Below the pieces are notes generated by a model, which was given only the letters and a program-made list of their open reading frames with translations, was not told where the DNA came from and ran no database searches. This document shows positions 34,307-42,930 of a stretch of DNA of 64,000 bases, one piece after another. How positions within the stretch are numbered: position 1 is the stretch's first letter; the number at the start of each line of letters is the position of its first letter. The translations under genes and the position numbers were made by a program. Source of the DNA: Niallia endozanthoxylica (lineage in GTDB: Bacteria; Bacillota; Bacilli; Bacillales; Cytobacillaceae); the NCBI RefSeq assembly GCF_008710145.1, contig NZ_VYKL01000003.1:1-64000 (forward strand). Direction: 5' to 3'.

Positions 34307-34444
34307 TTGGCAGATGAAATAAAAGCAAAAGAAGAATGGACTCAATTAATTCAAGAGGCGAAACATATTGGATTAACCATTGAAGAAGTGAGAGATTTTA
34401 TTTGGAATAGCTCTGCAGCTTTATCTGAGGAGAAGGAAATTTAA
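34307..34444 (+). CDS. sinI: SinI-like anti-repressor
   Basis: A 45-aa protein with TTG start at 34307, AAAGGGTG 8 nt upstream, and a terminator just beyond. Residues 10-30 (EWTQLIQEAKHIGLTIEEVR) match the SinI/SinR dimerisation helix; B. subtilis SinI has EWVELMVEAKEANISPEEIR. It has no DNA-binding domain. By homology it would form a heterodimer with SinR and relieve repression of matrix genes. In B. subtilis sinI lies directly before sinR; here it is separated from sinR by a polysaccharide locus. A TGTCAAAA stretch at about 34218-34226 is a near match to a Spo0A box. Confidence 0.82.
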   Translation: MADEIKAKEEWTQLIQEAKHIGLTIEEVRDFIWNSSAALSEEKEI

Positions 34445-34501
34445 GATTATGACAGAGTGAACGGGATATATTCTAATAGTGTTCATTTTATATATGAAAT
34501 A

Positions 34502-34554
34502 AAAATGAATGCCGAAAAGAGAGGAGAATCTTCTTTTTTCGGCATTCATTTTTT
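34502..34554. terminator. terminator after sinI
   Basis: AAAATGAATGCCGAAAA pairs with TTTTCGGCATTCATTTT across a short loop, followed by more T residues. It can also face the converging DMT gene. Confidence 0.85.
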
Positions 34555-34697
34555 CTTATCTTTATCATTAAAACTATTTGATTTAATCCATTCAGGCCCA
34601 CCTAATGATTCGTCATTATCCATTTGCTTGATTAGAGCCTTTCATGGAAAATGGTTCCTAAACCATTTCAAATGTAGAAAAAGATGCATGAATATAA

Positions 34698-35666
34698 TTA
34701 GGATATACTTTCACGCAGTTTTGTCGGAGCAGGCTGCTTGGTTTCTTTCTTTTGTAACATCCTGACAAAAATATTATTAGATAAAAGGGCAACGATGATA
34801 AAACTAGTTCCTAGAAGGTCGAACATTGTGACAGGATTTCCTTGGAATAGGGAAATAGAAAGTGTGGTTACGGGAACAAAGTTAATAAACAACAGCCCAT
34901 TTAATGGTGACAAGATACTCACACCGATATTCCAGCCAAGCAAGGCAATGACGCCAGGAAAGATAATCATAAACAATAAATGAGGGGTTACGGCTTTGAT
35001 TTCACTTTCTGATGGAACGGATATATATCCAAACAGAGTCGCCCCCGCTACAATCACAGCAGCCGTAACGGTTCCAAGTAAACAGCTTAATGTTGAATAA
35101 CGCAATGCGGACCAACTGCTAAATTCACTGCCGCCCATTGTGTAAATAACCCATCCGATGACTGCAACTAAAATAAGTAGAGAAGGGATAACATGGTCTG
35201 TCGCACCAAGAAATGCTTTCAGATTCCCTTTTGTAATGACTAATACAGCCCCGATAAATGACAATAGCACACATAATAATGTGAAGAAATGGGGGCGTTT
35301 TTTGAACATCATCCAGACAATCACGATGGAAATCATCGGCATGAGTGACTCCATAATAGAAGCTACCATTACCCCTGGCTCACCTAATAAATCTTCTCCC
35401 CAGAAGATAAATAGATTATAGACGGTAAACGCCATTGTACCGAAGAACCATAGGTGAAGGCCTTTTCCTTCCAATCGAAAAGCCTGTTTTCCTTCTTTCC
35501 ATAAAAGAATCGCTGCTAAAATAATTGTAACTGATCCATAACGAATAATTGTAAAATAGAAGGGATCAATATATTTGAAAGCTGCATGTGCTACAGGAAA
35601 CATTGCGCCCCATGACACTGCAGCAATAAAACATAAAATAGCTCCTATCCATACACTATTTCTCAA
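34698..35666 (-). CDS. EamA-type (DMT superfamily) transporter
   Basis: A 322-aa membrane protein with ten predicted helices in two EamA repeats (about 8-140 and 155-300). The first repeat contains AVSWGAMFPVAHAAFKYIDP and the second AVIGWVIYTMGGSEFSSWSA. Such proteins export amino acids or other metabolites. It is divergent from a LysR-type gene across a 143-bp region with a large palindrome, the usual arrangement for a regulated exporter. The ATG follows an AGGAGG-like site (GGAGGTAGAAAAAGG). The substrate is unknown. Confidence 0.88.
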   Translation of the reverse strand: MRNSVWIGAILCFIAAVSWGAMFPVAHAAFKYIDPFYFTIIRYGSVTIILAAILLWKEGKQAFRLEGKGLHLWFFGTMAFTVYNLFIFWGEDLLGEPGVMVASIMESLMPMISIVIVWMMFKKRPHFFTLLCVLLSFIGAVLVITKGNLKAFLGATDHVIPSLLILVAVIGWVIYTMGGSEFSSWSALRYSTLSCLLGTVTAAVIVAGATLFGYISVPSESEIKAVTPHLLFMIIFPGVIALLGWNIGVSILSPLNGLLFINFVPVTTLSISLFQGNPVTMFDLLGTSFIIVALLSNNIFVRMLQKKETKQPAPTKLRESIS

Positions 35667-35736
35667 CCTTTTTCTACCTCCTTCGTAAATTTGACATATT
35701 TATCTTCTAACTTTTTTGACATCTTGTAAAATGAAC

Positions 35737-35761
35737 AAAAATGATGATTATCATCATTTTT
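35737..35761. promoter_or_regulatory. 25-bp palindrome between the exporter and LysR genes
   Basis: Core TGATGATTATCATCA (35742-35756) extends to a perfect palindrome with A- and T-rich flanks. It differs at two symmetric positions from the 7-1-7 Fur consensus TGATAATNATTATCA. It could be a LysR operator or a Fur-family site. Confidence 0.5.
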
Positions 35762-35809
35762 ATTGATAATATAGTGATAAGTGCGAAAATATAAAAAGGT
35801 GGAAAAACT

Positions 35810-36661
35810 ATGGAGTTTAAGGACCTAGAGATTTTTCAGATAGTAGCGGAAAAAGGAACGATAACAGAAGCGGCAAAAGCGTTAAGCTACGTGCAATCGA
35901 ACATTACATCGAGAATTCAGAAACTCGAAACGGAACTGAATACGCCTTTGTTTAACCGAAATCGTCGTGGGATGAGTTTGACACCGGAAGGAAAAAAACT
36001 ATTATCTTATAGTAAAAAAATATTATTGCTAACAGACGAAATGAAAAAAGCTGTTCAAAATAAAGAGGAACCGTCTGGAAAACTGGAAATTGGAACCGTT
36101 GAAACGGTCATTCATTTACCCAAAATCTTGTCCACCTTTATTAAGAAATATAAGAATGTTGATTTATCACTCTATACCGGCGTAACTGAAACACTTGAGG
36201 ATGACGTATTAAATCATAAGCTGGACGGAGCTTTCGTGACAGCATCCGACTTTCACTCCGATCTTGTATCGCATGAGGTGTTTCAAGAGGAGCTTGTCTT
36301 AATTTCTGATAGGAGCCTCTCCACATTAGAGGAGTTAAAGGAGCAGCCTATTTTATGCTTTAGCAAAGGCTGCGGGTACAGAGCACGCTTGAAAGCCTGG
36401 TATAAAGACCAAAATATTAAACCGCAAAAAATTATGGAATTCGGTACATTAGAAACGATCCTGCGCAGTGTTGCAATGGGGCTTGGCATTACATTTGTTC
36501 CAAGGTCAGCCGTCATTCATATGGAAGAAAGCGGGGTCATCCGTTGTCATTCACTCCCTGATCAATATAGCAAGATTAAAACTGTTTTTATTAGAAGAGC
36601 CGATACGTACTTAACTTCAACCATTGAAAAATTCATTGAGACCATTGAAATGAATAAATAG
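35810..36661 (+). CDS. LysR-family transcriptional regulator
   Basis: A 283-aa regulator. The N-terminal winged HTH (about 1-60) reads IFQIVAEKGTITEAAKALSY and QKLETELNTPLFNRNRRGMS. The rest is a LysR effector domain (about 87-283). The ATG follows AAAGGTGGAAAAACT. It is divergent from the EamA exporter, which it probably controls. The last 40 codons are duplicated at 37324-37455 with silent differences, so a paralogue once stood nearby. The effector is unknown. Confidence 0.88.
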   Translation: MEFKDLEIFQIVAEKGTITEAAKALSYVQSNITSRIQKLETELNTPLFNRNRRGMSLTPEGKKLLSYSKKILLLTDEMKKAVQNKEEPSGKLEIGTVETVIHLPKILSTFIKKYKNVDLSLYTGVTETLEDDVLNHKLDGAFVTASDFHSDLVSHEVFQEELVLISDRSLSTLEELKEQPILCFSKGCGYRARLKAWYKDQNIKPQKIMEFGTLETILRSVAMGLGITFVPRSAVIHMEESGVIRCHSLPDQYSKIKTVFIRRADTYLTSTIEKFIETIEMNK

Positions 36662-36671
36662 GAGAAATGGC

Positions 36672-36756
36672 GGGGCGGTTCTCGCGTTTCGTTTTGATAT
36701 GCAGTTAGAAATTGATAATAGATAGAAACGCGAGAATCGAACGTTCCCCGCGTTTC
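36672..36756. repeat. dispersed GAAACGCG/CGCGTTTC inverted repeat
   Basis: GGTTCTCGCGTTTC (36677-36690) pairs with GAAACGCGAGAATC (36725-36738), bordered by GGGGCGG and GTTCCCCGCGTTTC. Related pieces lie at 21391-21420 (GAAACGC with CCGTCCCCGCGTTTC) and 37297-37322. Confidence 0.55.
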
Positions 36757-36771
36757 TAAAGCAGCTCCTTG

Positions 36772-37209
36772 CTATTGTTGAGGAGCTGAAGGAGTCGAAA
36801 TACTTTGTAATGCCTGTTCTGCCTCGTTAGCATATATATCTTGGACGGCTAAATCACCTAAAGCAACCATTCCAACTATTTGTCCGTTTTCAACTACAGG
36901 CAATCGGCGAATTTGCTGTTCTGCCATCAAATTTGCTGCTTCATGAACATCCATATCAGGTGTACCTTTTACGATTTGCTGTGCAGTCATGACTTGCGAT
37001 ACTGGTGTGTTTGCATCTTCTCCTTGTGCTGTCGTACGGAGGGTAATATCACGATCCGTCACAATGCCAACCATTTGTCCGCCGTTATTGATTACGGGGA
37101 TAGCTCCGATATTATACTCGCTCATTAATGCTGCAGCTTCCTGTACAGTCTGTGTTTCGTTAACTGTAAGAACATTTGATGTCATGATATCTCTTAAATT
37201 CTGCGCCAT
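36772..37209 (-). CDS. yhcV: CBS-domain-pair protein, YhcV-like
   Basis: A 145-aa soluble protein made of two CBS domains (about 7-62 and 72-128). The repeats show MTSNVLTVNETQTVQEAAAL with IVTDRDITLRTTAQG, then MTAQQIVKGTPDMDVHEAAN with QIRRLPVVENGQIVGMVALG. CBS pairs bind adenine nucleotides. Overall it closely matches B. subtilis YhcV as I recall it, whose function is unknown. Start is ATG 37209 with GGAGGTAATTTT upstream. It stands alone between two dispersed repeats, convergent to the LysR gene. Confidence 0.85.
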   Translation of the reverse strand: MAQNLRDIMTSNVLTVNETQTVQEAAALMSEYNIGAIPVINNGGQMVGIVTDRDITLRTTAQGEDANTPVSQVMTAQQIVKGTPDMDVHEAANLMAEQQIRRLPVVENGQIVGMVALGDLAVQDIYANEAEQALQSISTPSAPQQ

Positions 37210-37323
37210 AAAATTACCTCCAAAATTTTATTTACCCTTTATAGAATGGAGCTTATCGGCGATATTATTAGAGGGAAATTTATCCTGAAGTTTTTGAAAC
37301 GCAAGACCGTCCCCATGTTTCAA

Positions 37324-37455
37324 GCTGTCATTCATATGGAAGAAAGCGGGGTCATCCGTTGTCATTCACTCCCTGATCAATATAGTAAGATTAAAACCGT
37401 TTTTATCAGAAGAGCCGACACGTACCTCACTTCAACCATTGAAAGGAATAAATAA
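37324..37455 (+). pseudogene. duplicated 3' end of the LysR gene
   Basis: Encodes AVIHMEESGVIRCHSLPDQY, SKIKTVFIRRADTYLTSTIE and RNK, matching the last 50 codons of the LysR gene at 35810-36661. It has several silent changes and a deletion between two ATTGAA repeats near the end. There is no HTH part and no start codon. A GAAACGC/GTTTC repeat lies at its left edge. Best read as the remnant of a lost paralogue or a partial duplication. Confidence 0.85.
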
Positions 37456-37706
37456 AGATCAACTGAAATATTAGATGTTAAAAATATTCACTGATGTGAA
37501 TTGAATCCTTGCTTCTTTAATCGCTTAGAGTGCATTAAAAATTATATAATAAAAATATTACTGGATATAATGATCTTGTCAGGACCGTTCGATTGGTTAT
37601 TGATAAAGAAATCCCTATAGATGGGGCTGAACAAAGGGACAGTACAGTGATCCAGTTAAAAGATAATAGAAATGAGATACATTAAGATATTTCAAATAAA
37701 ATATAA

Positions 37707-37768
37707 AATAAACAAGGAAAGTTCTGTGGAGAATCTACATTCTCACAGAGCTTTCCTTGTTTATTTTA
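37707..37768. terminator. bidirectional hairpin terminator, GGAAAGTTCT type
   Basis: AAACAAGGAAAG (37710-37721) pairs with CTTTCCTTGTTT, with inner GAGAAT/ATTCTC. It is very like the hairpin at 17191-17236. The 250 bp before it (37456-37706) hold only a short open stretch without family signature. Confidence 0.7.
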
Positions 37769-37834
37769 CAGCGGGAAATGGTGACCTGTCCTCGTGACCG
37801 TCTAACTTAACGATGCCTGCTAATCCATCAAGAA

Positions 37835-38269
37835 TTAATGATCGTCATCAGTATCATCTTCTACAAAATCATCCAGACGGAAGAACAAGACCGCACTAGG
37901 AAATTCAACAAAACCAGCGTTAGTGTTTCCTCCAATGACGCTTACTTCCATTTTCTCGGCATCTAAATCAACTTCGCCTTTTATATTTACACGCAAAATG
38001 GTATTGGCAGTAATAACTGCGGGTACGATAGTACATTCGTTTGGTTCAAGTATCACTGTGGTTTCTGGTAATGCAGGGGGGCCTTCGATGCTTTTTGCGG
38101 GGAAAATTACTGAAGCGCATTGATCGACACTTACTTTGACTGTTCGGCGTTCATCCGAATGATTTTTTAGAACGATGTTTAGACCATTAGTGATTCTGCC
38201 AAATATGGCTGCACCTCCATCAGGAAACAAAGGGACATGAAAAGGTCCAGTGGTTATTCTTTTGGCCAT
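37835..38269 (-). CDS. hypothetical beta-rich protein with acidic tail
   Basis: A 144-aa protein I do not recognise. It is rich in beta-type segments (GLNIVLKNHSDERRTVKVSV, ECTIVPAVITANTILRVNIK) and ends in a strongly acidic tail (DDFVEDDTDDDH). It has no signal peptide or membrane helix. The ribosome site is very strong (AAAGGAGGTGCTAAA before ATG), so it is probably well expressed. The composition recalls small Bacillus spore-surface-associated proteins, but this is only a guess. It stands alone between a terminator and a 320-bp gap (38270-38591) in which I see nothing else. Confidence 0.7.
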   Translation of the reverse strand: MAKRITTGPFHVPLFPDGGAAIFGRITNGLNIVLKNHSDERRTVKVSVDQCASVIFPAKSIEGPPALPETTVILEPNECTIVPAVITANTILRVNIKGEVDLDAEKMEVSVIGGNTNAGFVEFPSAVLFFRLDDFVEDDTDDDH

Positions 38270-38591
38270 TTTAGCACCTCCTTTCTATTAATATTTAATT
38301 CTAGAAGAGGAAAAATGAACTGGACAACTCTCCTAAGGAATTCAACCGTTTTTTTGTGTGGTGACAGATACTAGTTTTAATACAAATTTAGTAAAATATA
38401 GAAACATTAACTTTCCTATATAAATAAGGTAAAACACGGGATGATTCTGAACTGAACCCATATTTCATTTACATAGAATATTCAGTATAATAAAACTAAT
38501 TTAAAATATCTGATGTAAAATTCGAGACTATTTGCATTCTAATTATAACTTTTGAAAACTTTTCAATTCCCTATATATTTGGAGGTAAACG

Positions 38592-38891
38592 ATGCATGGA
38601 GAAAACGTATCAGAAGATAAACTAAAACAGCTATTTCATGCTATCCTTTCCTTGCAAACAAAGGAAGAGTGTATGAGGTTTTTTGATGATTTGTGCACAG
38701 TGAAGGAACTGAATTCGTTTGTTCAAAGATTCGTAGTCGCTAAAATGCTGCGGGAAGGGGCAACTTATATGGATATACAGATTGAAACGGATGCGAATTC
38801 GACGACGATTGCAAGAGTAAAGCAGCAATTGGACAATGGAAATGATGGCTTTTCATTAGTGCTGGATCGTATAGCAGCACATCAAAAGTAA
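38592..38891 (+). CDS. yerC: TrpR-like YerC/YecD-family protein
   Basis: A 99-aa protein of the YerC/YecD family, relatives of the Trp repressor fold. It contains LKQLFHAILSLQTKEECMRF and the HTH-like FVVAKMLREGATYMDIQIET with DANSTTIARVKQ. B. subtilis YerC is of similar length and of uncertain function. The ATG follows TTTGGAGGTAAACG. It is a single-gene unit ending at a hairpin shared with the converging CoA-transferase operon. Confidence 0.88.
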   Translation: MHGENVSEDKLKQLFHAILSLQTKEECMRFFDDLCTVKELNSFVQRFVVAKMLREGATYMDIQIETDANSTTIARVKQQLDNGNDGFSLVLDRIAAHQK

Positions 38892-38920
38892 GAGGGATTA
38901 AAGCAAACAATAGACAGGAA

Positions 38921-38964
38921 AGAATCCACTTTGAGAAGAATAACTTTCCTTTCTAGTGGATTCT
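38921..38964. terminator. hairpin between converging yerC and scoB genes
   Basis: AGAATCCACT (38921-38930) pairs with AGTGGATTCT (38955-38964). The T-run is weak on both sides, but its position between convergent stops supports a terminator. Confidence 0.6.
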
Positions 38965-38986
38965 CTATAGTAAAATCTAATACTCT

Positions 38987-39661
38987 TTAAAATGCTTCTA
39001 ATCTTACATTTTCTTCAATAATTAATAGGGGCTCCGTAACCGCTTGAATATCCTCTACTGTATAACCTTTGGCTACTTCAACCAGCTTTAAACCGGCTTC
39101 CGTCACATCCATAACTGCACGGTCTGTGATAATCCGATTCACGACTCCTTTTCCGGTAAGAGGCAGGGTGCAGCTTTTTAATATCTTTGTCTGACCTTTT
39201 TTATTTGTATGTTCCATAATAACGATGGTCTTTTTAGCTCCGTGGACAAGGTCCATCGCTCCGCCCATTCCTTTCACCATTTTCCCAGGAATCATCCAAT
39301 TGGCTAAATCACCCTTCTCAGAAACTTCCATTCCGCCTAATATCGCTACATCGATATGACCGCCGCGAATCATCGCAAACGAATTGGCACTGGAAAAATA
39401 GGAGGCGCCGTTAATCACTGTAATCGTTTCTTTTCCAGCATTAATTAAATCGGGATCCACATCAGTTTCACTTGGATAAGGGCCAATCCCAAGCAATCCG
39501 TTCTCAGATTGGAGGACGACTTGTTTATCATCGCTAATGTAATTGGCAATCAGTGTAGGCATGCCAATCCCAAGATTAACATAATTCCCTGATTGGATTT
39601 CTTGTTCTGCTCTTTTGGCAATCTTTTCTCTAACGTTCTGTTCTACGATTTGTGTCCCCAT
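38987..39661 (-). CDS. scoB: succinyl-CoA:3-oxoacid CoA-transferase, subunit B
   Basis: A 224-aa beta subunit of the enzyme that moves CoA from succinyl-CoA to acetoacetate. The catalytic Glu lies in SENGLLGIG, and [11 protein letters not shown] and [20 protein letters not shown] are family hallmarks. The ATG at 39661 lies 4 bases after the scoA stop, with GGGTGGTG upstream. Last gene of the homogentisate operon, so it would activate the acetoacetate produced by fumarylacetoacetase. Confidence 0.92.
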   Translation of the reverse strand: MGTQIVEQNVREKIAKRAEQEIQSGNYVNLGIGMPTLIANYISDDKQVVLQSENGLLGIGPYPSETDVDPDLINAGKETITVINGASYFSSANSFAMIRGGHIDVAILGGMEVSEKGDLANWMIPGKMVKGMGGAMDLVHGAKKTIVIMEHTNKKGQTKILKSCTLPLTGKGVVNRIITDRAVMDVTEAGLKLVEVAKGYTVEDIQAVTEPLLIIEENVRLEAF

Positions 39662-39665
39662 ATTC

Positions 39666-40352
39666 TCACACCACCCTTTGTACGGTACGCTTTTCAATTC
39701 GTTTTTCTTTATGTCCAACAACTAATCGCTGGACATAAATACCCGGAGTATGAACGTGGGCAGGGTCGATTGGGCCGATTTCCTCAACCTCTGCAATCGT
39801 AATCGCACCAGCCGCAGCGGCATCAGGATTAAAATTTTGTGCCGTTTTGTTATAAACGAGATTTCCCATTGTATCTGCTTTTACCGCACTGACTAAGCTA
39901 AAGTCTGCTGTTAAAGCGGTTTCGAGAATATATTCCTTCCCGCCAAATGTGCGTACTTCTTTTCCCTCTGCGATAGGGGTACCGACACCAGCCGGAGTAT
40001 AGAAAGCAGGGATGCCAGCACCGCCTGCCCGCATTTTTTCTGCTAATGTACCTTGGGGAATTAGCTCGACTTCAATTTCCCCTGATAAATATTGTCTTTC
40101 AAACTCTTTATTCTCACCCACATAAGAACTAATCATTTTCTTAATTTGTTTATTCTTTAGTAAGATGCCTAATCCCCAATCATCCACACCGCAGTTATTG
40201 GAAATAACAGTCAGGTCTTTTACACCCGTCTCACTAAGAGCTAAAATTAAATTTTCAGGTATTCCACATAGCCCAAAACCGCCAACCATGACGGTTGCTC
40301 CATCATGAATATCTTTTACAGCATCAATAAAAGAGGTATACGTTTGTTTCAT
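39666..40352 (-). CDS. scoA: succinyl-CoA:3-oxoacid CoA-transferase, subunit A
   Basis: A 228-aa alpha subunit, with the CoA-binding glycine-rich stretch [14 protein letters not shown] near residue 22 and [15 protein letters not shown] near 110. It pairs with ScoB to form the heteromeric CoA-transferase. The ATG follows GAGGCTGGAATCT. It is 67 bp from the homogentisate dioxygenase stop and tightly coupled to scoB, placing acetoacetate use in the same transcript as its production. Confidence 0.92.
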   Translation of the reverse strand: MKQTYTSFIDAVKDIHDGATVMVGGFGLCGIPENLILALSETGVKDLTVISNNCGVDDWGLGILLKNKQIKKMISSYVGENKEFERQYLSGEIEVELIPQGTLAEKMRAGGAGIPAFYTPAGVGTPIAEGKEVRTFGGKEYILETALTADFSLVSAVKADTMGNLVYNKTAQNFNPDAAAAGAITIAEVEEIGPIDPAHVHTPGIYVQRLVVGHKEKRIEKRTVQRVV

Positions 40353-40419
40353 AGATTCCAGCCTCGCTTTTATAAGATAAAAAAGAAATTCAACTTCAAT
40401 TTGTACATCTAACTAGATA

Positions 40420-41577
40420 TTAAGAAGGCATCCAGCTGCTCATATAACTAGTATCTTCTATTTTCTGTGCCTCTTTTACCACACGAAGAGGACGGAAGGT
40501 ATCGATCATAACCGCAAGCTCACGTGTTTCCTTCTTCCCGATGCTTTCTTCAATTTTGCCCGGATGAGGGCCATGTGGCAGGCCGCTTGGATGAAGAGTG
40601 ATGGAACCTTCTTCAATGCCGCGGCGGCTCATAAAGTCCCCATCTGCATAATAAAGGACTTCATCACTTTCTACGTTACTGTGTACATATGGTGCTGGAA
40701 TGGCTTCTGGGTGATAGTCATACAACCTTGGTACAAAGGAACAAATGACATAATTGTAGCCTTCAAACGTTTGATGTACTGGAGGCGGCTGATGAACACG
40801 TCCAGTGATTGGCTCGAAATCGTGAATACTAAAGGCATATGGATAAAGGTAGCCATCCCAGCCAACTGCATCAAGCGGATGGAAATCATACGTATAGGAA
40901 GTAATCATTCCTTGCGCCCGTACTCGTACCTCATATTCACCCTTTTCATCCTTTGTTTCTAATCTTTCTGGTGTTCGAATGTCACGCTCGCAAAATGGTG
41001 AGTTTTCAAGATATTGTCCAAATTCATTTCGATAGCGTTTAGGTGGAACAATCGCTGAATTGGATTCTAAGACTAGAATACGAGCTTCCTCTGATTCTAG
41101 TACCACACGATAGGTTGTCCCAATTGGAATGACGAGATAATCTCCAGGTCCGAAGCTTAACTCACCGAAAATGCTTTCAATTTTCCCTCTGCCTTCATGA
41201 ACAAACAGCATTTCGTCGCCTTCGCCGTTTCGGTAGTAATACTCCATTTGTTTATTAGGGCGTGAGATCCCAACTGCTACATCATCATTGGCTAAGTAAA
41301 TACGGCGTGCTTGAAGAAAATCCCCGCCTGCCTGAATATCCTTTGTTAGGAAATGACGGTGCTGCAGTGCTCCTTTTTCTTCATATTCATATTGAACATC
41401 ACAAATTTTTTCTGCCTTTCTTACTTGGGTAGGCTGATTCACATGATAGATCAGTGATTGAATACCGGAAAAACCTTTTGTCCCCATTAACTGTTCATAA
41501 TAAAGACTCCCATCCTCTTTACGAAATTGCGTATGACGTTTATGTGGAATCTTTCCCATTTTGATATAGTGCGGCAT
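40420..41577 (-). CDS. hmgA: homogentisate 1,2-dioxygenase
   Basis: A 385-aa cupin-type iron dioxygenase that opens the ring of homogentisate to maleylacetoacetate. Likely iron ligands are the Glu and His in YVHSNVESDEVLYY and the His in GLPHGPHPG, as in known HmgA. It is shorter than the roughly 440-aa proteobacterial and mammalian enzymes, as is usual for Gram-positive forms. The ATG at 41577 follows GAGGTGTACAAA; a GTG three codons earlier overlaps the site. Between fahA and scoA in the tyrosine operon. Confidence 0.93.
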   Translation of the reverse strand: MPHYIKMGKIPHKRHTQFRKEDGSLYYEQLMGTKGFSGIQSLIYHVNQPTQVRKAEKICDVQYEYEEKGALQHRHFLTKDIQAGGDFLQARRIYLANDDVAVGISRPNKQMEYYYRNGEGDEMLFVHEGRGKIESIFGELSFGPGDYLVIPIGTTYRVVLESEEARILVLESNSAIVPPKRYRNEFGQYLENSPFCERDIRTPERLETKDEKGEYEVRVRAQGMITSYTYDFHPLDAVGWDGYLYPYAFSIHDFEPITGRVHQPPPVHQTFEGYNYVICSFVPRLYDYHPEAIPAPYVHSNVESDEVLYYADGDFMSRRGIEEGSITLHPSGLPHGPHPGKIEESIGKKETRELAVMIDTFRPLRVVKEAQKIEDTSYMSSWMPS

Positions 41578-41634
41578 TTTGTACACCTCATTCTTTCTAG
41601 TAGTTTTTCGAAAATCCCCTCGAGTGCGGCAGAA

Positions 41635-42930
41635 TTAGTTGATTGCTTTTTCAACACCTAAAATATCTGCCTCTGAAAGGGCGGGCAATACAGTTCCTCT
41701 GACTTCGCCAAAGCCGATTCGGTAGCCGTCACCTTGGCAATATCCTCGAATAATTAACTCATCGCCGTCTTCGATCCAAGTTCGCTTGTCTCCATTTTTC
41801 AGTTCAAGTGGCTCTGCACCTCTCCAAGTAAGTTCCAGCATGCTTCCTCTTTCACTTCTCTCGAGACCGCTGATTGTACCAGATGCATGCATATCACCAG
41901 GGCGAAGATTGCAGCCGGTAATGGTATGATGGGCCACCTGCTGAGCGACGGACCAGTACATATAGTTAAAATTGGTTTTCGTAATTTGCGTTTCCTCAGA
42001 ATCATTTTCTGGTTTCAAATAGACTTCTAGATTAATATTAAAAGCCCCATTTTTCTTTTGCTTTAAATAGGCAAGAGGCTCTGGGTCTTGAACAGGTCCG
42101 GCCTGACGGAACGGCTCTAGTGCTTCAAATGGAACGACCCATGGTGAAATAGAGGTAGCGAAGTTTTTCGCTAGGAAAGGACCAAGCGGTTGGTATTCCC
42201 ATGACTGAATATCACGAGCACTCCAATCATTAACAAGCACCATACCGAATACTTGGTCTTCCGCTTGATCAACTGAAATTGGTTGTCCAAGTTGATTCCC
42301 CGGGCCGATAAACCATCCCATCTCTAATTCAAAATCAAGCTGAGCAGTTGGCCCAAAAACAGGAGCTTCCGCATGGGCTGGTTTAGTCTGTCCTAATGGA
42401 CGGCGAACATCGGTCCCGCTTAGAACAATGGAGCTGGCACGGCCATGATAGCCAATCGGAACATGCTTCCAGTTCGGCATAAGGGCATTATCCTTGCCGC
42501 GAAACATCGTCCCCACATTTGTTGCGTGTTCTTTCGATGCATAAAAATCGGTGTAATCGCCGATTTGAACCGGTAACAGCATTCGAACTTTACTTTGAGG
42601 ATAAAATGCTTTCGCGCGAAGTTCCTCGTTATCTCTTAAATCTGCTGTCTCTTGATCCAGCAAATATTGAAGCTTTTCTCGAACCGCTTTCCAAACGGGG
42701 AGGCCAAGTGCCATAAAAGGATTCAGTGACGATGCACTGAATATATTTTTTCCTTCTGCGCCTGTCCCATTTAACAAGCCGGCCTCGTCGATGATAGACA
42801 GGTCAAGGACATAATCCCCGATGGCTGTACCGACACGAGGAGATAGGTCGCTAGGTTGAACAATCCCGTATGGTAGGTTTTGAATCGGAAAATCTGAATC
42901 TTGTTTTGTCTCTATAAATGAATATTTCAT
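41635..42930 (-). CDS. fahA: fumarylacetoacetase
   Basis: A 431-aa hydrolase splitting fumarylacetoacetate into fumarate and acetoacetate. Metal and active-site stretches are clear: LDFELEMGWFIG, LVNDWSARDIQSWEYQPLGP, LAKNFATSISPWVV, and the N-terminal FAH domain (to about 120). It has GAGGAGGTAACAG before the ATG and overlaps the stop of the preceding gene by 4 bp (ATGA), so the two are coupled. Confidence 0.94.
   Translation of the reverse strand: MKYSFIETKQDSDFPIQNLPYGIVQPSDLSPRVGTAIGDYVLDLSIIDEAGLLNGTGAEGKNIFSASSLNPFMALGLPVWKAVREKLQYLLDQETADLRDNEELRAKAFYPQSKVRMLLPVQIGDYTDFYASKEHATNVGTMFRGKDNALMPNWKHVPIGYHGRASSIVLSGTDVRRPLGQTKPAHAEAPVFGPTAQLDFELEMGWFIGPGNQLGQPISVDQAEDQVFGMVLVNDWSARDIQSWEYQPLGPFLAKNFATSISPWVVPFEALEPFRQAGPVQDPEPLAYLKQKKNGAFNINLEVYLKPENDSEETQITKTNFNYMYWSVAQQVAHHTITGCNLRPGDMHASGTISGLERSERGSMLELTWRGAEPLELKNGDKRTWIEDGDELIIRGYCQGDGYRIGFGEVRGTVLPALSEADILGVEKAIN

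Noticed and set aside
37555-37685. Short open stretch ending RTVRLVIDKEIPIDG...NRNEIH
   Set aside because: It has no start codon with a ribosome site and no family I recognise; it could be a fragment but cannot be supported.
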